64,000 bases of DNA from Podaxis mareebaensis (Eukaryota > Basidiomycota > Agaricomycetes > Agaricales > Agaricaceae): contig JAEUWP010000479.1 of assembly GCA_018524725.1 (NCBI GenBank), positions 1 to 64,000 on the forward strand, read 5' to 3'. Under the pieces are notes generated by a model. That model was not told the DNA's origin and did no database searches. It was given only the letters and a program-made list of their open reading frames with translations. The translations under genes and the position numbers were made by a program. Positions 44,773 to 60,400 of the stretch are shown here, one piece after another (within the stretch, counting starts at the first letter, position 1; every line of letters begins with the position of its first letter).

Positions 44773-47700
44773 TTATACGGAAGTAGGAACCGGGTTCCTC
44801 CGTCGAACGGCCGTCGTCTCACTATCCACGTTCTCCTTTTCACTAAGCTCTGAAACACTGGATGTTGGGCTCATGATCACCGAAGGTCGGGATTTGGCCT
44901 TGTCCAGTGTCCCCGAAGCGACACGACGATGAGGAACAGGAGTAGCAGTCCCGTTCTGTGACTTGGAAGACGATGAACGAGCTAGCGCTGATGGTCGGGC
45001 TGCCGGGGTGGGAGTACTCGAGAGTGACGAGCGAGGCTTCACGGGTGGCGGTCCCATTGATCCTTCTGCGCGCTTCTTCACCGCGGATCCCGTTGTAGAC
45101 GTTCCATTTAGAGCGTTAATCCGATTACTCCTTCCCAGTGCAGAGATCTTGTTGTTCTCGGCCTTAGCGCTTCCAGAATCAGATACGACAGAGGCGGCGC
45201 GGGAAGGTGGCCGGGAAGCACTGGGAGTGTTGTCGAAAACGGAAGAGGAGTCACGACGGTGTTGCACCTTGGAGGCTGACGAAGCGGGTGTGCCGACAGA
45301 GCCAGTCTTGATCGCAAACTTGCGCTTATACTGGACACGAGGTTAGAGACATTGCCAACTTAACGGACTTTCAAAAACTCACAAGTTCTAGTTCCTGCTG
45401 CTTCGCATCAAGGGCAATGTTCAAACCCTGAATATCCTCTTTGTCTTGCGCATGCTGTTTCGTGAATTGCACAATCTTGACTTCCTTGTCCGCACTCTCC
45501 TGCTGTAAGTCGCGCACGTGCTTCCTCAACCTTTCCATCTCATTCTTGAGCGACTCCAACCGATCCTTAGTCGACTTCAACTCCACATCGGCTTCGGCTT
45601 TCTGGCGGACGAGGTCTTGCAACTGCTTCCTTGCCTCACCTTCGGATCCCGTGGCCTCCTTTAATGCGCGGGACTGTTCATTGAGGACATGGGCGTGTTC
45701 GCGCTTGAGCTTGCCAAGTTCCTCTCGGAGGTTTTCGGCTTCTAGTTCCTGAGCGCGAACTTTCTGGGAGAATTCCGCAATCTCTTCGTCGCGCCGATGG
45801 AGGTTTTCTTCGAGACGAGTCACATTCTCGGAGGTAAATTGCTGCTCCTGCTCGAGCTGCGCGATGCGGTCTTCGCACTGGTGAAGCGCACGAGTGAGGG
45901 CCTCTGAGTGGTCGCGCTCTTGTTGGAGTTGTTCCTCGAGCTAAAAGGCGCAGACTAAGTCACGATTGTCTTTCAAAATGCAACGGAAACATACCTGCTC
46001 ACGTTCCTTCTCCATCGCCTCCTTGTGCTCCCAGAGCTCTTGGAACTCAGACTCGAGCTGCATCTTCCTGTTCTCACTCTCGTTCCATTCTAACTCGAGG
46101 TTGCCCACTCTTTGCTCAACCTCCTCATACCTCTGCGCCAGCTCATCCCGCTCCTGCACAACTTCTTCCTTTTCTCGCCGAAGTTTGGCAACACTCTCCT
46201 CCGCATCACCCTTCGCCTTCTCCAGCTGTTGTATCCGCTCCGAAGCGACCTCAGAATGACCCCACTGTGCCTCCAACTCATTCTTCATCACATCAAACTC
46301 TTCCTCCTTCGTCTTCATCTGCTGCTTCAGCATATCCAGCTGTTCCTCCACCTTTGTCTTCTCCACCTGCACCGACTCAAGTTTCATCATCAACTCCGCC
46401 CGTTCCTGCTCCCACCCCATCTGAGCGGCATGATATGCCTGCTTCTCTTCATGAGCCTTTTGTTCCTTCTCCGCCAACCTCCTCAACTCCTCATCTACCC
46501 CAACAAGACTGATATTCCCTAGCATATCAATCTGTTCCTTCGCCTCTCGGAGCCCATGATCGAGCTCCTCATCTCGACTCCATAACATCTCCTTAAGGTG
46601 ATTAACATCCTCCGAACGTTCCTTCACCATCACCCCAAGGGTCTCAACCTCCTCCTTCAACGACTGCTCCCTCTTCTCCCACTCCTTCTTCTCCCTCTCC
46701 AGGCTCGCTATCTGTCTATGCAACATCCGCAGAGCCTCACCACTCGCCTCATCCATAACACTCCGCTCCATACTCTCCTGCCTCGAACTATCCACCTCCT
46801 CTTCCAACAACCGCACAGCCCTCTCCAGCTCCTGCACCTTCTTCTTCCACTGCCTCAACGCGTTCTTCTTCTGATTCTCCTGCTTCTCCATATCCGCAAC
46901 CTTCTTCCCGAGAAGCTCAACCATCTCGTCTTTCGTCCGAAGGTCAGCCTCATATTGACTACACAACTCGGTTTGCAGAGCCAGCTGCGCTTGCAACGAA
47001 TAAATCAAACTCTCCTCTTTCGACGTTTTCCGCGTATGTCGAGGAAGACCCGGAGGTGGAGTGGTAGGAATCATAGTCTGGGGCGTGTAATACGTATTCG
47101 CGTTGGCATTGAAAGGATCAGGTTCGGCAACGGGGTTGGCATACAAGATGAGTTCCCGAGATGATTCATCATTAATATCCGCCTCTGGAGGTTTATTTAA
47201 TCCCGCAGACGAGTCCTTCAGCATGGATTGGAAAACAGTATCGCTCATCGCCCTTGTGCGGGGCTTCGACGCTGAGGATGGCGTCCCGGTGCGAGAGGGA
47301 ACGGCAGATCCATCTTCCGAAGGACGAACATTGTCGCTGGATGGATATGCAGGCGACAAAGTGGCTGCAGAAGGGGATTTGCCCATCGAATGGAATACAG
47401 TTTGCCCGAAACTGAAGGACTGGCTGCGTTCATGGAGAGGCGAGAAAACAGGGGGTCTTTCCTTTGCGTGGAAAATGGTTTCGTCAACTGTTTTGGGCGC
47501 GGTGACTGGTTCAACGAGGATCGATTCCTTCCCCTTTTCTTCTTTCGATTCCTCCTCCTTGATACTACCCTCCTTCTCTTTCCCCTTATTGTTGCCCAAG
47601 ACACCAGGCTTGAAAGGGGTAGAAGTCATCTGGGTTCCCGCAGAGCCTTCCGTAGAAAGTGACAGGTCCAAGTCAATCGCGCTACTAAGCAGCGGCGAGT

Positions 47701-48776
47701 TGACATCAAAACCCAAACCAGGAGGAAAATCCGGTAGCTCGAGTTGCTTAGGCAGGTCCAAAGAGCCATTGGCGTTGAAGTTGGGAGGAGACAGGGGACC
47801 AGACAACGACATGGACCCCGAGCCCTCGGAAGTAGGGCTCTGACCATCGGCTTCGGACTTGGTTCTCGGCGTTTCCAAAGGACCAAAAACTCCATTTAGC
47901 GATGGGCGGGATTTGGATCCGGGAGAGGACACCCTTGTGACTGGTGTGCTCGTATTGACCGAGCCCGTCTGGTTGAGACGATCCACGAAAGATATGTGTT
48001 CAGGAAGCCGTATTTGTTCCGGTGGAGAGAGGAAGTTTTCCTCCGTGGATTCGTCGGGACTGATAACTTTATAAGCGTCGCGGGAGAAGAATCGGACGTT
48101 TTGACCCGTTCCTGGTGTTTTAGGATCACGGAGGATCGATCGAACCGAGCTATATTTGTTGTCGACTGAGGAGTCTATAGAGGGACGTGAACTTGAACTC
48201 TCTTGCGTAACCGAACGCAAGAGGTCAAGAGAAGGCCGGCGGAGAATGCTCGCAAAGGAGCGGATGGTGTCTTGAGAAGCTTGTGTTTTATGTTTCGTCG
48301 GTTGTTCATCAGCGGAAGCCTGGTGTGTTTCCACTACTGGACTTGCTAATGATGTTTGCGATGCTGTTACAACATTCACAAACGCTCAAAAGACCGATAA
48401 TAAATAGTTACACACCGTTACCGAAAGGCAAATTGCCTCTGATTTTCTTGGGCAAGAGCTTAAGAGAAGGCGTGGGCCCCCGGACTGAGTCCGGATCCTT
48501 GGATAATCGTTTGAACAATGCGCGTTTCGATGGTGAAGGCGGGGGACTTTGTCGTGGTGCGGGATTGTCGTCATGACGGAAAAGGGATAGATTAGGATGC
48601 TGTTCAAGGACCCGAGCCATGACCTCCGTCTGGCTCTGGTTCCGAGCATGATCCTCGTCTTGGTTCTGGTTCTGGTTCTGGCTTTGGGCATGGTTCAATT
48701 GTGTGGAGGGTTGAGGTTCATCTTGCACGAATCGACTTGTCGTCGATCTCAAAGCCGAACTGAACTTGGCCCACAT
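44773..48776 (-). CDS. Cut12-like spindle-pole coiled-coil protein, one-base frameshift
   Basis: Exons 48416-48776, 45995-48363, 45383-45941 and 44773-45330 are joined by 52-53-bp introns. The N terminus is Gln/Asn-rich and disordered. Near residue 200 is GTGQNVRFFSRDAYKVIS, which I associate with the fungal Cut12 spindle-pole-body family (moderate certainty); VRF also fits a PP1 docking core. From about 46,950 to 45,380 is a long heptad-rich Glu/Lys/Gln coiled coil. The tail is basic and Ser-rich (RRRNPVPTS end). One extra G in the G4 run at 45898-45901 shifts the frame: LEEQLQQERDHSEA upstream and the coiled coil downstream are in different frames. Without that base the protein would be about 1281 residues. 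This is either a sequence error or a real lesion. Confidence 0.7.
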
Positions 48777-49977
48777 TTTTTCAATGTACTAAACCTGCGA
48801 AGGGACTGTCGGAAACCCCGGACTGCTCTTGAGTAATAGGAAGCAGGGCTTGAGGGGGGGTTCGCAGGAAGTGGGTTGTGATGGAATCGACGGAAAGAGA
48901 TGCCTTGTCCAGATTTGTCACAACGAACGAACGTAACGCGCGAGTTCAACCGCGTCCAACGCGTATGTCACGTGATGTGAGACGCACCCACTTGCGAACC
49001 TCGTGCTCACTTACCGGTGCTTCCAGATAAGATAACAGTAACAGGGCAAAGATATATTAAACTGGCTGCAAGCACACACGTTTGTAAGGATAATACACAC
49101 CCAAGCCAGCCCCTTTTCCATCTTCTTCATCTCCGACTGCCACCAGACCGCTCTCATCCCGCCGAACCAGAAGACAACGAAAGCAAGGATTCGACACCAA
49201 TTGACAAGCCCCAGGTATTTCATTTCATGCTCATCCAACTCCTTCACGCGCAATATTTATTCTTATTCATACCGCATGTTCCACATTCCCCACCAAACCC
49301 GTAGCTCCCTTCCACCCCTGCAAATCAACCAAATTGCCATAACACCACCTTCTCAACTCCCGGGCTATCATCGGCACTTACTCGTATCCCTATTCCCCAA
49401 TCTGTCGAGCATAATACCGGAGGGCACTTCGAATTTCCTACTGGGCCCGGCGTGACATCGGCTATGAAATGAGATGTACTGCACACAAGATCCTAAATCC
49501 AGATGTTCCTGAGAGTCTTTCCCCCTGCTCCCTGAGATGCGTGCGTCAATAAAAAGGTATTTATGAGCCCATCCCCAGATCACCCACGTTCATTTTATTC
49601 CTTGTCAAAGGACTTCGCGGGGACGCGGTAAACGCATCACAAGTCGCCGTCTCGAGATATTTGTATTCCTACCCTCCGGACACCGATCCGAACAACGTAA
49701 CCCGATTCAATTTCACACCACCACGGACGCCTTCCGAACTCCGTACTTACTATGAGGATCGTATGCCGTTTATCCCCTTAGAATTTCAATGCACCCGATG
49801 ATACACTCTTCCGCCAATGTCCTCAACGCATAGACCACCCAACCTCATCAGCTTAAGCAATATGTTGCTGTGTATACTCTAAGTGTCGATAACATTACAA
49901 TATAAAGACTTCTCTTTCTTTTTGGGGGGTACATGTACTACAAGTCTACGTAATCGATACACACAAAGGTCCAACAT
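48777..49977. other. intergenic, 1.2 kb, no gene supported
   Basis: This is the promoter side of the Cut12-like gene and the 3' flank of the first GAPDH gene. No frame longer than about 95 codons has coding character. A T-rich stretch at about 49,915-49,925 lies just past the GAPDH stop. Confidence 0.5.
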
Positions 49978-51572
<1,595 letters not shown>

Positions 51573-52154
51573 GATGATAACTTGTCGGAGACGAGTGGAT
51601 GATAGTAAAAGAGAAGATGAGGGAATGAGTGATCGATTGGGGTTTATGTAGGGGAATTTATCGATGTCATCATAGCCAATCAGCATACCTGGGCCTGAGC
51701 CCGTTCTGGAAACCACGGAGAGCGATAGAGGACATTCTCGGTCAGGGACGGACCAAGTGTGCGATGTGTAAGCCGAATGTTTATCATCAGACACTTCGCC
51801 CCTTCCGTGGGTCAGACCGGGATCAACATGGAACTGCGTGGAATCGACGCACATGCATGCCCTCTACTCCTCATACGCCTGCTCCCACACCAACGGCATC
51901 GAGACGCGGTGAACCCCTATTCCTATGTGCGTGCATGTACCTGCTCAAATTAGCCCGTCAGGCACTATGGAACGATATTGTGAATCTTGTCATGGCAACT
52001 CGCTTCGGAATGCGACGGCCTTGCAGTCGAACGTGCGGCCGCGCGCGCCTTCAATCCGATTCCTGATGACTCGAGCCAATGCGGACAAAAATCGACATGT
52101 CGTCTTTTGCACTAGTCTACAACAGCACTCACAAACAGCTACCCACATCACCAA
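51573..52154 (-). promoter_or_regulatory. spacer and promoter of GAPDH copy A
   Basis: The 582 bp between the two GAPDH genes must hold the promoter of copy A. On the minus strand, weak AT-rich TATA-like boxes (GATAAATT near 51655 and ACATAAAC near 51640) lie 65-85 bp before the start codon. The rest shows no coding frame. Confidence 0.4.
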
Positions 52155-53669
<1,515 letters not shown>

Positions 53670-54478
53670 AGCGTCGAATAAAGCCAAGTATTAGTGATGA
53701 AAGGAAGGAAGAAAGTCAAATGAAACCTCCCCAGACCCACCCCCGCGTTATATATACAAACTCCCCCTCCCCTCTCCTCGAAATCCACCAGCTATGTCAT
53801 CACTTGCGTAATACCACCGCTCGAACGTTTGTGCATGTCTTACCCCAGACTCCCTCAGAGTCCCTTCTAGTCCCCAGTTGACATGATATCTTCGTTCACT
53901 CGCCCACTCGTGTACGTTACGAGGGTTGTCTCGACTCTATCTACGATGGTCATACATAGGTTCTTGGAGGAACTGGATGGATGGAACATCGAATGTCTAA
54001 TAATATTGAAGCCTCGAATCAAGTTTATAATAATTTGAAGTTGTCACTCGTCTAGGCACGGTGTGGACCTATCCATGCCCCATCTAGACAAAACTTTGGC
54101 TAGTCGTCATTATAGACGCGTCGTATTATCGCCGGAGGATAATAATACCTCTTGGGCCTAGACTCCACAAATCCCCAGAGCATCAGCCGCATTTAATCCA
54201 AGTGCTTACAACCCAAACAGACCAGACTCTCAAAACCACACAACAAAGCAAAACGAATTTTCCGCGTCTTTTTCTGATTCTGCCTATTTTCTAAACAAAA
54301 AAGAAGTAAAAGGTTACCTACCCCGAACCGAAAACTAAAGCGTCCATACAAAACGACATAATAAACAAAACGAGATCTACATTTCTACGACATCCTCCAC
54401 TACTCCTATATCCGCGGCGGTTACGTACAGATGTACTTGGTGCATTCACATTTTGCACCTTTTGTTCTTGACAGTAGG
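53670..54478. other. intergenic: GAPDH B promoter and PAN3 3' flank
   Basis: The half next to GAPDH B has C-rich tracts (53,625-53,640 and 53,760-53,785) and a TATA box. The half next to PAN3 is A-rich around 54,240-54,320. I see no frame. Confidence 0.5.
53747..53757 (-). promoter_or_regulatory. TATA box of GAPDH copy B
   Basis: The minus strand reads GTATATATAAC about 80 bp upstream of the start codon, next to a C/T-rich tract. This is the usual layout of a strongly expressed fungal glycolytic promoter. Confidence 0.6.
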
Positions 54479-57309
54479 TTATCGTACAGGTTGGAATGGT
54501 ACAGCGGTAGTTGTCGATGGACGTGCGAGGTCGCTACAATAATCTCGAGTCAGGGGTGCACTTGGAGTAATACATACTGATCTCACCTGAAAGCGCCCTC
54601 CATGCACGCCTTGATCTCTTTATAGCTCACAACCAAGCAACTCGTATCATCCCTCGACACGAGCATAATCCGTTCCTCCGATCCCGCGTCCAACTACATA
54701 CCTATCAGCACTCAAGCACTGCAAGACACGCACAACACACCTTATTCAGACAAGTCAACACATGAGACATATTCACCACCGGGTTCCCATGTTCATCCAC
54801 CTGATGAAACACGTAATCCCGGAACAGCTTGATAATATACCTATCACCCGTCTCGGACCACCGAGGTTCAAGTGCAAACCTACAACCTGTATCAGACGAG
54901 GTACGACGGAAGCAAGGTGAGATGGAAACGCACTCTGGTCGTTCATTGATGAACCCGAATTTACACAACAGCCGTACAAGTCGTGCATTCTCGAGCTCGC
55001 CCAGCAATTCGTGTTCAAGTCTATCCGTCGCACTTTACGACCGGCTTTAACATCATTCCACATTAACACGGCAGAGGGAGAAACTCACAGCAAAGCCTCC
55101 TCCATCTCCGCCTGCATCCTCGGTCTAATCATCTCCATCAAATGATCAATATTCTTTAAAGAAAACAGTCAGGATCCCGCCAAAGCGATAAACCAAGAAA
55201 ACCAAACCCCAGAGACCTTTACCTTATGCGGCGTGGGCTTGCTAATCAAATACAACGCCACCGACTTTAGATCCGGACTATACGTCCTCGCCATATGATC
55301 CAAACTCTTCTGGAATTGTGGAGCAGTCCACGCATTCACATTTGAGCACGCCAACGAAAAAACAAGCCGCCCGAACAAGGTAAGATCCTCCTGCTGTAGG
55401 ATCAACAAATCCACCGGAGTGCCGTGCATCAGGACGTCGATGACGCCACAAGATCCGATACGAAGACTAATCGGATACACGTGAGCGCTTCTGAGGATGA
55501 AGCGGAATTAGGGAACACGGCGCACCGATTTTGTCCGGTGATGAGAATTTTAGTGGGGTCAACCATCCTCACAGGATTCCCCGTCTCATGCACCTTCTTA
55601 ATCGCCGACGCCAACTGCACGATATACGACCACAATGTCCGCTCCGGGATCACATTCTGCTGCTGCTGTTGGTGTTGGGATCCCTGCCTCCCCGACGGCG
55701 TCCCAGACGCCTTTTTGAAATGGACATCATACAATGTCTGCGCACCCGGGTAATACGCATAGCACACCACCAACGCTAGAAAAGTGGAGATAGAGTTTTA
55801 TGAGCAACGAGCAAGGTTTTAGAGTGGAGATTGAGGGCCTTCGGACGAACGTACAGTTATCGTTAAATGCTTTGGTGGTGAACGCTTCTCGCACCGGAAC
55901 GATATTTGGGTGACGAATGCTAGACCACAATTCGATTGCCGAGAATGCGGACTGATGCATCAATCGGTAATCTATTGGTTCCAAATTTAGCGGTCAGCAG
56001 AAATTGTGTCTTTGGAAAAAGATCACACTGACTTTCTACGCGTCGAAGAGCGTAGGGTCTGCCGTCGGATGTCCGGATGGCACGGTAGACGACAGAGTAC
56101 CAGTTGCCGAGTTTTCTGCGTTCCGTACCCGCACCGGACTGTTCTAGAGGTACGAAGGAGTGGTAGCCTTGGCACTCATCGGGAAGGCCAGAGCCTATCA
56201 CACATATATATCAGACATAGTCGTGGATATCAGCCGTAGTGGGTACCTGGGGGAGCGACAGTGCGGATTGTTTCACTCCTAGTTTGGAGTAGTTGCCTCA
56301 GCTGAGATGATGGAGGGACGAAATGAGTGTTGACAGCCGATTGGACAAATTCCTCGGGAAGGGAAGGAGTGTAGAGAAGATAGTTGAGCTGCCGAGATTA
56401 TGAGAAAAGTGGGGATCGGTTGTGGACAGTGTACGCACAGGTTGGCGAACGAATGGGGCGGGGTGGGTGTAGAAACTGTCAAGACCGTTGGGATCGTAAG
56501 GCGGGACATAGGGGTATTGGCCCTCATCAAAATAACGACCGTCCATCTGGAAACAAAATGAAATCGGAACTATAGCGGGGATTGATTTTGGCTCACAGCA
56601 TCGAGACTGGACGTCAGCTCGTCGACGGCAGCAGCATCAGCAGCCGTGTACGTGAACTGATCATACGGTTCTTGGGTGAATGAGGGATCGTAGTCTGTTT
56701 GGGGAGATGAGGTGGGAGGGGGGCTGTGGATGACGGTTGAGTGGAGGATTGGTGGTGATCGGTCGACTTACGAGGCGACAGATGGGGGAGAGGTGCGATC
56801 GGGGATGGTGGACTTTGGGACAAAAACGGGAGCATTAATGGCGTGGGCGGAGAGGGTGCCCGAGAGGCCGGTGGCGGGGGAATCGGCTTGAGGGCTGGGA
56901 GGGGTGAGGCGAGAGAATGGAAGGGAGGAATGATAGAGATCTTACGCGCTCGATGTGGTGGGCGTGGGTTGCGCGTTGTCCTGGAATTGCTGCAGACGCT
57001 CAGATGGTGGTGCAGAGAGATTTGTGGGTGCATACTGGAGGGTGGTAGTACTGGCATCCCTTGTCCTGGAACTTGCAGTGTCTGGGAAGAATGAGTTAGG
57101 GCCGGGCTGGGGGAGAGAAGAACGGACCCGTAGATGACGATATTTCTGCACTGACGCTGAACAGAGTCTGAAGGAGATTAATTCCGGGAGATGGTGAGAT
57201 GAGAGGGGGTACCTTTGCGGGGAGAGGGCTGGGCAGAGGGGACGTCGTCGTGTTCACTGGGATGGGTGATACGGACGGCGGTGGACTGGGGCCTGGCAAA
57301 GAAGGCCAT
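54479..57309 (-). CDS. PAN3: PAN3, regulatory subunit of the PAN2-PAN3 deadenylase
   Basis: PAN3 recruits the PAN2 exonuclease to poly(A)-binding protein to trim mRNA tails. It is a multi-exon gene with start ATG 57307-57309. In order: an N-terminal CCCH-type zinc finger, [10 protein letters not shown] then CQYYH across an intron (about 57,150-57,030); a PAM2-like motif [10 protein letters not shown] (about 56,850-56,820) for binding Pab1; and a pseudokinase from [16 protein letters not shown] (about 56,190). That region carries [46 protein letters not shown] and [17 protein letters not shown] coiled coil ([21 protein letters not shown]) and the C-terminal knob follow, with [25 protein letters not shown] and [14 protein letters not shown] Gln-rich insert (QHQQQQQN) sits in the pseudokinase. 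The final exon and stop at 54479 are inferred. It is divergent from the Cid1-like gene. Confidence 0.93.
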
Positions 57310-57442
57310 GTCTGTTCGGAGAGGAGAGTGTTGACTGGTGTTTGGTGGGATGAATGGACGATGATTGGGAGATTTCCATAAGAGGACCAACTTATCTTTT
57401 GAACAGGCCATCCTCACCACTCAGGTGCTGGACCCACCGCCA
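57310..57442. promoter_or_regulatory. 133-bp divergent promoter of PAN3 and Cid1-like gene
   Basis: The start codons of the two opposite genes are 133 bp apart, so both promoters and 5' leaders overlap here. No clear TATA box is visible on either strand. Confidence 0.7.
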
Positions 57443-60400
57443 ATGGCCTTCTCTCCACGAGACCACGACCCATCCCTCTCCCCACAACACCGCAGGCACG
57501 CCTCCAAGCAGCGTTTCGTCGCTGACCTCTCCCAGTGTCTCTTCGACTTTGTCATCCAGCTCCTTCCCCCCGCCGAGGAACTCCAAATCAAGGAGGACGT
57601 CAGGAAGCTCCTTGAACGTCTCATCCGCACCATCGAGCCAGACTCTCGTCTTCTTGCTTTTGGCTCCACCGCTAATGGCTTCTCTCTCCGCAACTCTGGT
57701 CAGTCGTCCATTACGTCCTCCCGCCTTCCAAATCTTGCTCATGAGTCTTCTCTTCCTTGACGCACAGATATGGACCTTTGCTGTCTCATCGATTCTGGAG
57801 AGCGCCTAAATGCCTCTGATCTAGTCACCATGTTAGGTGACCTCCTTGAGCGTGGTCAGTCATCCCCGCCTAGTTCCATCCTGCATCACTCCTCACCTAT
57901 TCCATAGAGACCAAGTTCCATGTCAAAACCCTTCCCCATGCCCGCATTCCCATCGTCAAGCTCTCCCTCGACCCTTCCCCTGGCCTGCCCTCTGGCATAG
58001 CTTGTGACATCGGCTTCGAGAATAGACTCGCCATCGAAAATACGCGTCTCCTATACTCGTACGCCAAAATTGATCCCACTCGCGTCCGCACTCTGGTGCT
58101 GTTTCGTAAGTTTCCCGCCCCGCGCGACGATCATCCGATTCGTGTCTGATTCACCCTCGCTCCTCTCCATCCAGTCAAGATTTGGAGCAAGCGAAGGTCC
58201 GCACCTCCTCTCCTGATCCCTAATATATCTCCTCATCTATTCCCCAGGAAAATAAACTCTCCATACAAAGGAACCCTTTCATCCTATGGTTACGTTCTCC
58301 TCGTAATATATTTCCTCGTACATGTAAAGAACCCCCCAGTTCTGCCTAATCTCCAGCAAATGCCTCCCTTACGTCCAATTAACAAGGTCAGCCGCTTCTC
58401 CCCCACTTTCTGTTGATGTCATCAACTGACTAATGGACAGGACGAGACCACCCTCAATGGCTACAACGTTTGGTCAGTGCGCTGTGATCCATGTCCCACG
58501 AGGAAGCTGACGTGAGACCAGGTTTTTCGATGACATAGATGCCCTTTGCCAACGATGGCAATCCGAGAACACAGAGACCGTTGCTGAACTGTGCGCCAGT
58601 CCCATTAGTCCGACCCTGTCGCTTAACTAACCCCTGACTCCCTATTCCACAGTCTCATTGATTTTTTCCGTTACTTCTCTCGCGACTACTCATATAACAC
58701 TGGCGTTGCGTCTATACGAGCCGGGCTGCTCAAGAAGGATGTCAAAGGCTGGCAGAATGATGTCTGTCATTTCGTCGCCGGCTCAATTCCTGGCCATGCT
58801 GACATTTGCTTATTAGCTTTCAGCCGGGCGCTACAACGATGCAAGGGAACGCAACCGGCTATGTATCGAGGTAGCCATCAATCCTTTCAGCCGACGCTAG
58901 GCGCTGACATTTTATTACCATCAGGACCCATTCGAGACCGATTACAATGTCGCTCGCTGTGTTACCAAAGATGGTCTCTACACTGTATGTCCGCTTTTCT
59001 CCATCATCCATTCATGACCTACACACACCCAATAGATCCGCGGTGAATTCATGCGCGCGTCTCGCATACTCGCCACGCGCCCCGAACGCGCCGTGATCGC
59101 CCTTGCTGAACTCTGCGAAGAACGCAAAGAGGAGGATCTCATTTCTGCTCCACCCCATGCTGGTCCACGACTATCTATACCCCCACAAACGCCGTACACT
59201 GTTGGCAGCCAGTCTCTCCGCCCCAAAGGTGCCATCGCACAAGAAAGGCTTTCGCCTCCTTCACATTTCTATGAATCCCCTGCTACACACATATCCCCCA
59301 CCACAACCAATCCTAACTCTCCCAACGCCCAAGGACTAGGCCAACCGAAAATCCAGTTTGGCACAACCCAAGTAAACACTATACCAGCGCCACAAGATCA
59401 TCTCCTTCCTCTTACAGAACAAGACCACATGGCTCCCAAACGCGGTAAATGGACGAGTCCGCCTCCGCCCGAAGCCTCGGCAGTCGATCGTACATTGTAC
59501 GAAACGCAGCTTGACAAAAGTTTGGAACTTGCCACGGCGCCGACGGAAGCTAGAGAGGAGGATAAGCGAGGCCGTCGTATTTATCGACATGATAATCCTG
59601 GGAACGGTGTTGGTGGATATGGGTCGAGCTGTTCGGAGAATGGGAGTGAAATATTTACGGATGAGGAGAGGTCTGATGTGGCGGAGAGTGATATTGGGTC
59701 GGTGAAGAGTTTTACGGAGGGGACAGGGGTGTATTTCGGGGGTGGGGTGCCAACCAGGAGGCCGTCGTGGCATGTTAATGATAGCCTTCCACGGCAGTGG
59801 TATCACCCTAACCCGGCCAACTTTGTCCCTCCTAATACCAATTCGCTGAAACCGCCACAACCGCTAAACGGACCTGGTTCGAGGGGGCGTTTTACACGCC
59901 AATATCAACATCAACACGCCTCTGATCACCCACACGCAGATCAACATGCCTCAAGTTCCTCACCGATCGGAACACCCTCCCCGCCATCAACATTCCGCAC
60001 CCCTCCAACATCCCTATCCAACTCTACCGCATCGTCTCCCCGATCCGAGTACGCTCGTAGATCCCTTTCTGGACCTCGTTCGTTCCATCAACACCAGCAA
60101 AGAGGACAACCTGGGTGGTTCATAGGATCAAGTAGTATCGCTCATCAGATGAATTCACCACTGCTGCCTCCCTCACCTGAATCTCCGTCTCTCGTCGATC
60201 CGCATTTACATCACCCACATCCACATTCACACGTGCTGCCACATTTAAATGTGGGGCTACCAGATTCATCGTCAACGACGGCAACGGTGTATTACCAAAC
60301 TACTGTCCCGCGTTCACCGCGGATTGCTGTTCCTGGGTATCACAGTCCGAACTTACAAAATGCGGTATCGCCATCGCTACCTTCTTCGTCATCACCGTTG

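Noticed and set aside
46598..47164. Long plus-strand Leu-rich frame
   Set aside because: It is the reverse complement of the Glu/Lys coiled coil of the Cut12-like gene, which typically gives Leu/Phe/Ser-rich shadows.
57365..57442. Upstream extension of the Cid1-like protein
   Set aside because: The open frame starts at TTG, not ATG; the first ATG in frame is 57443.
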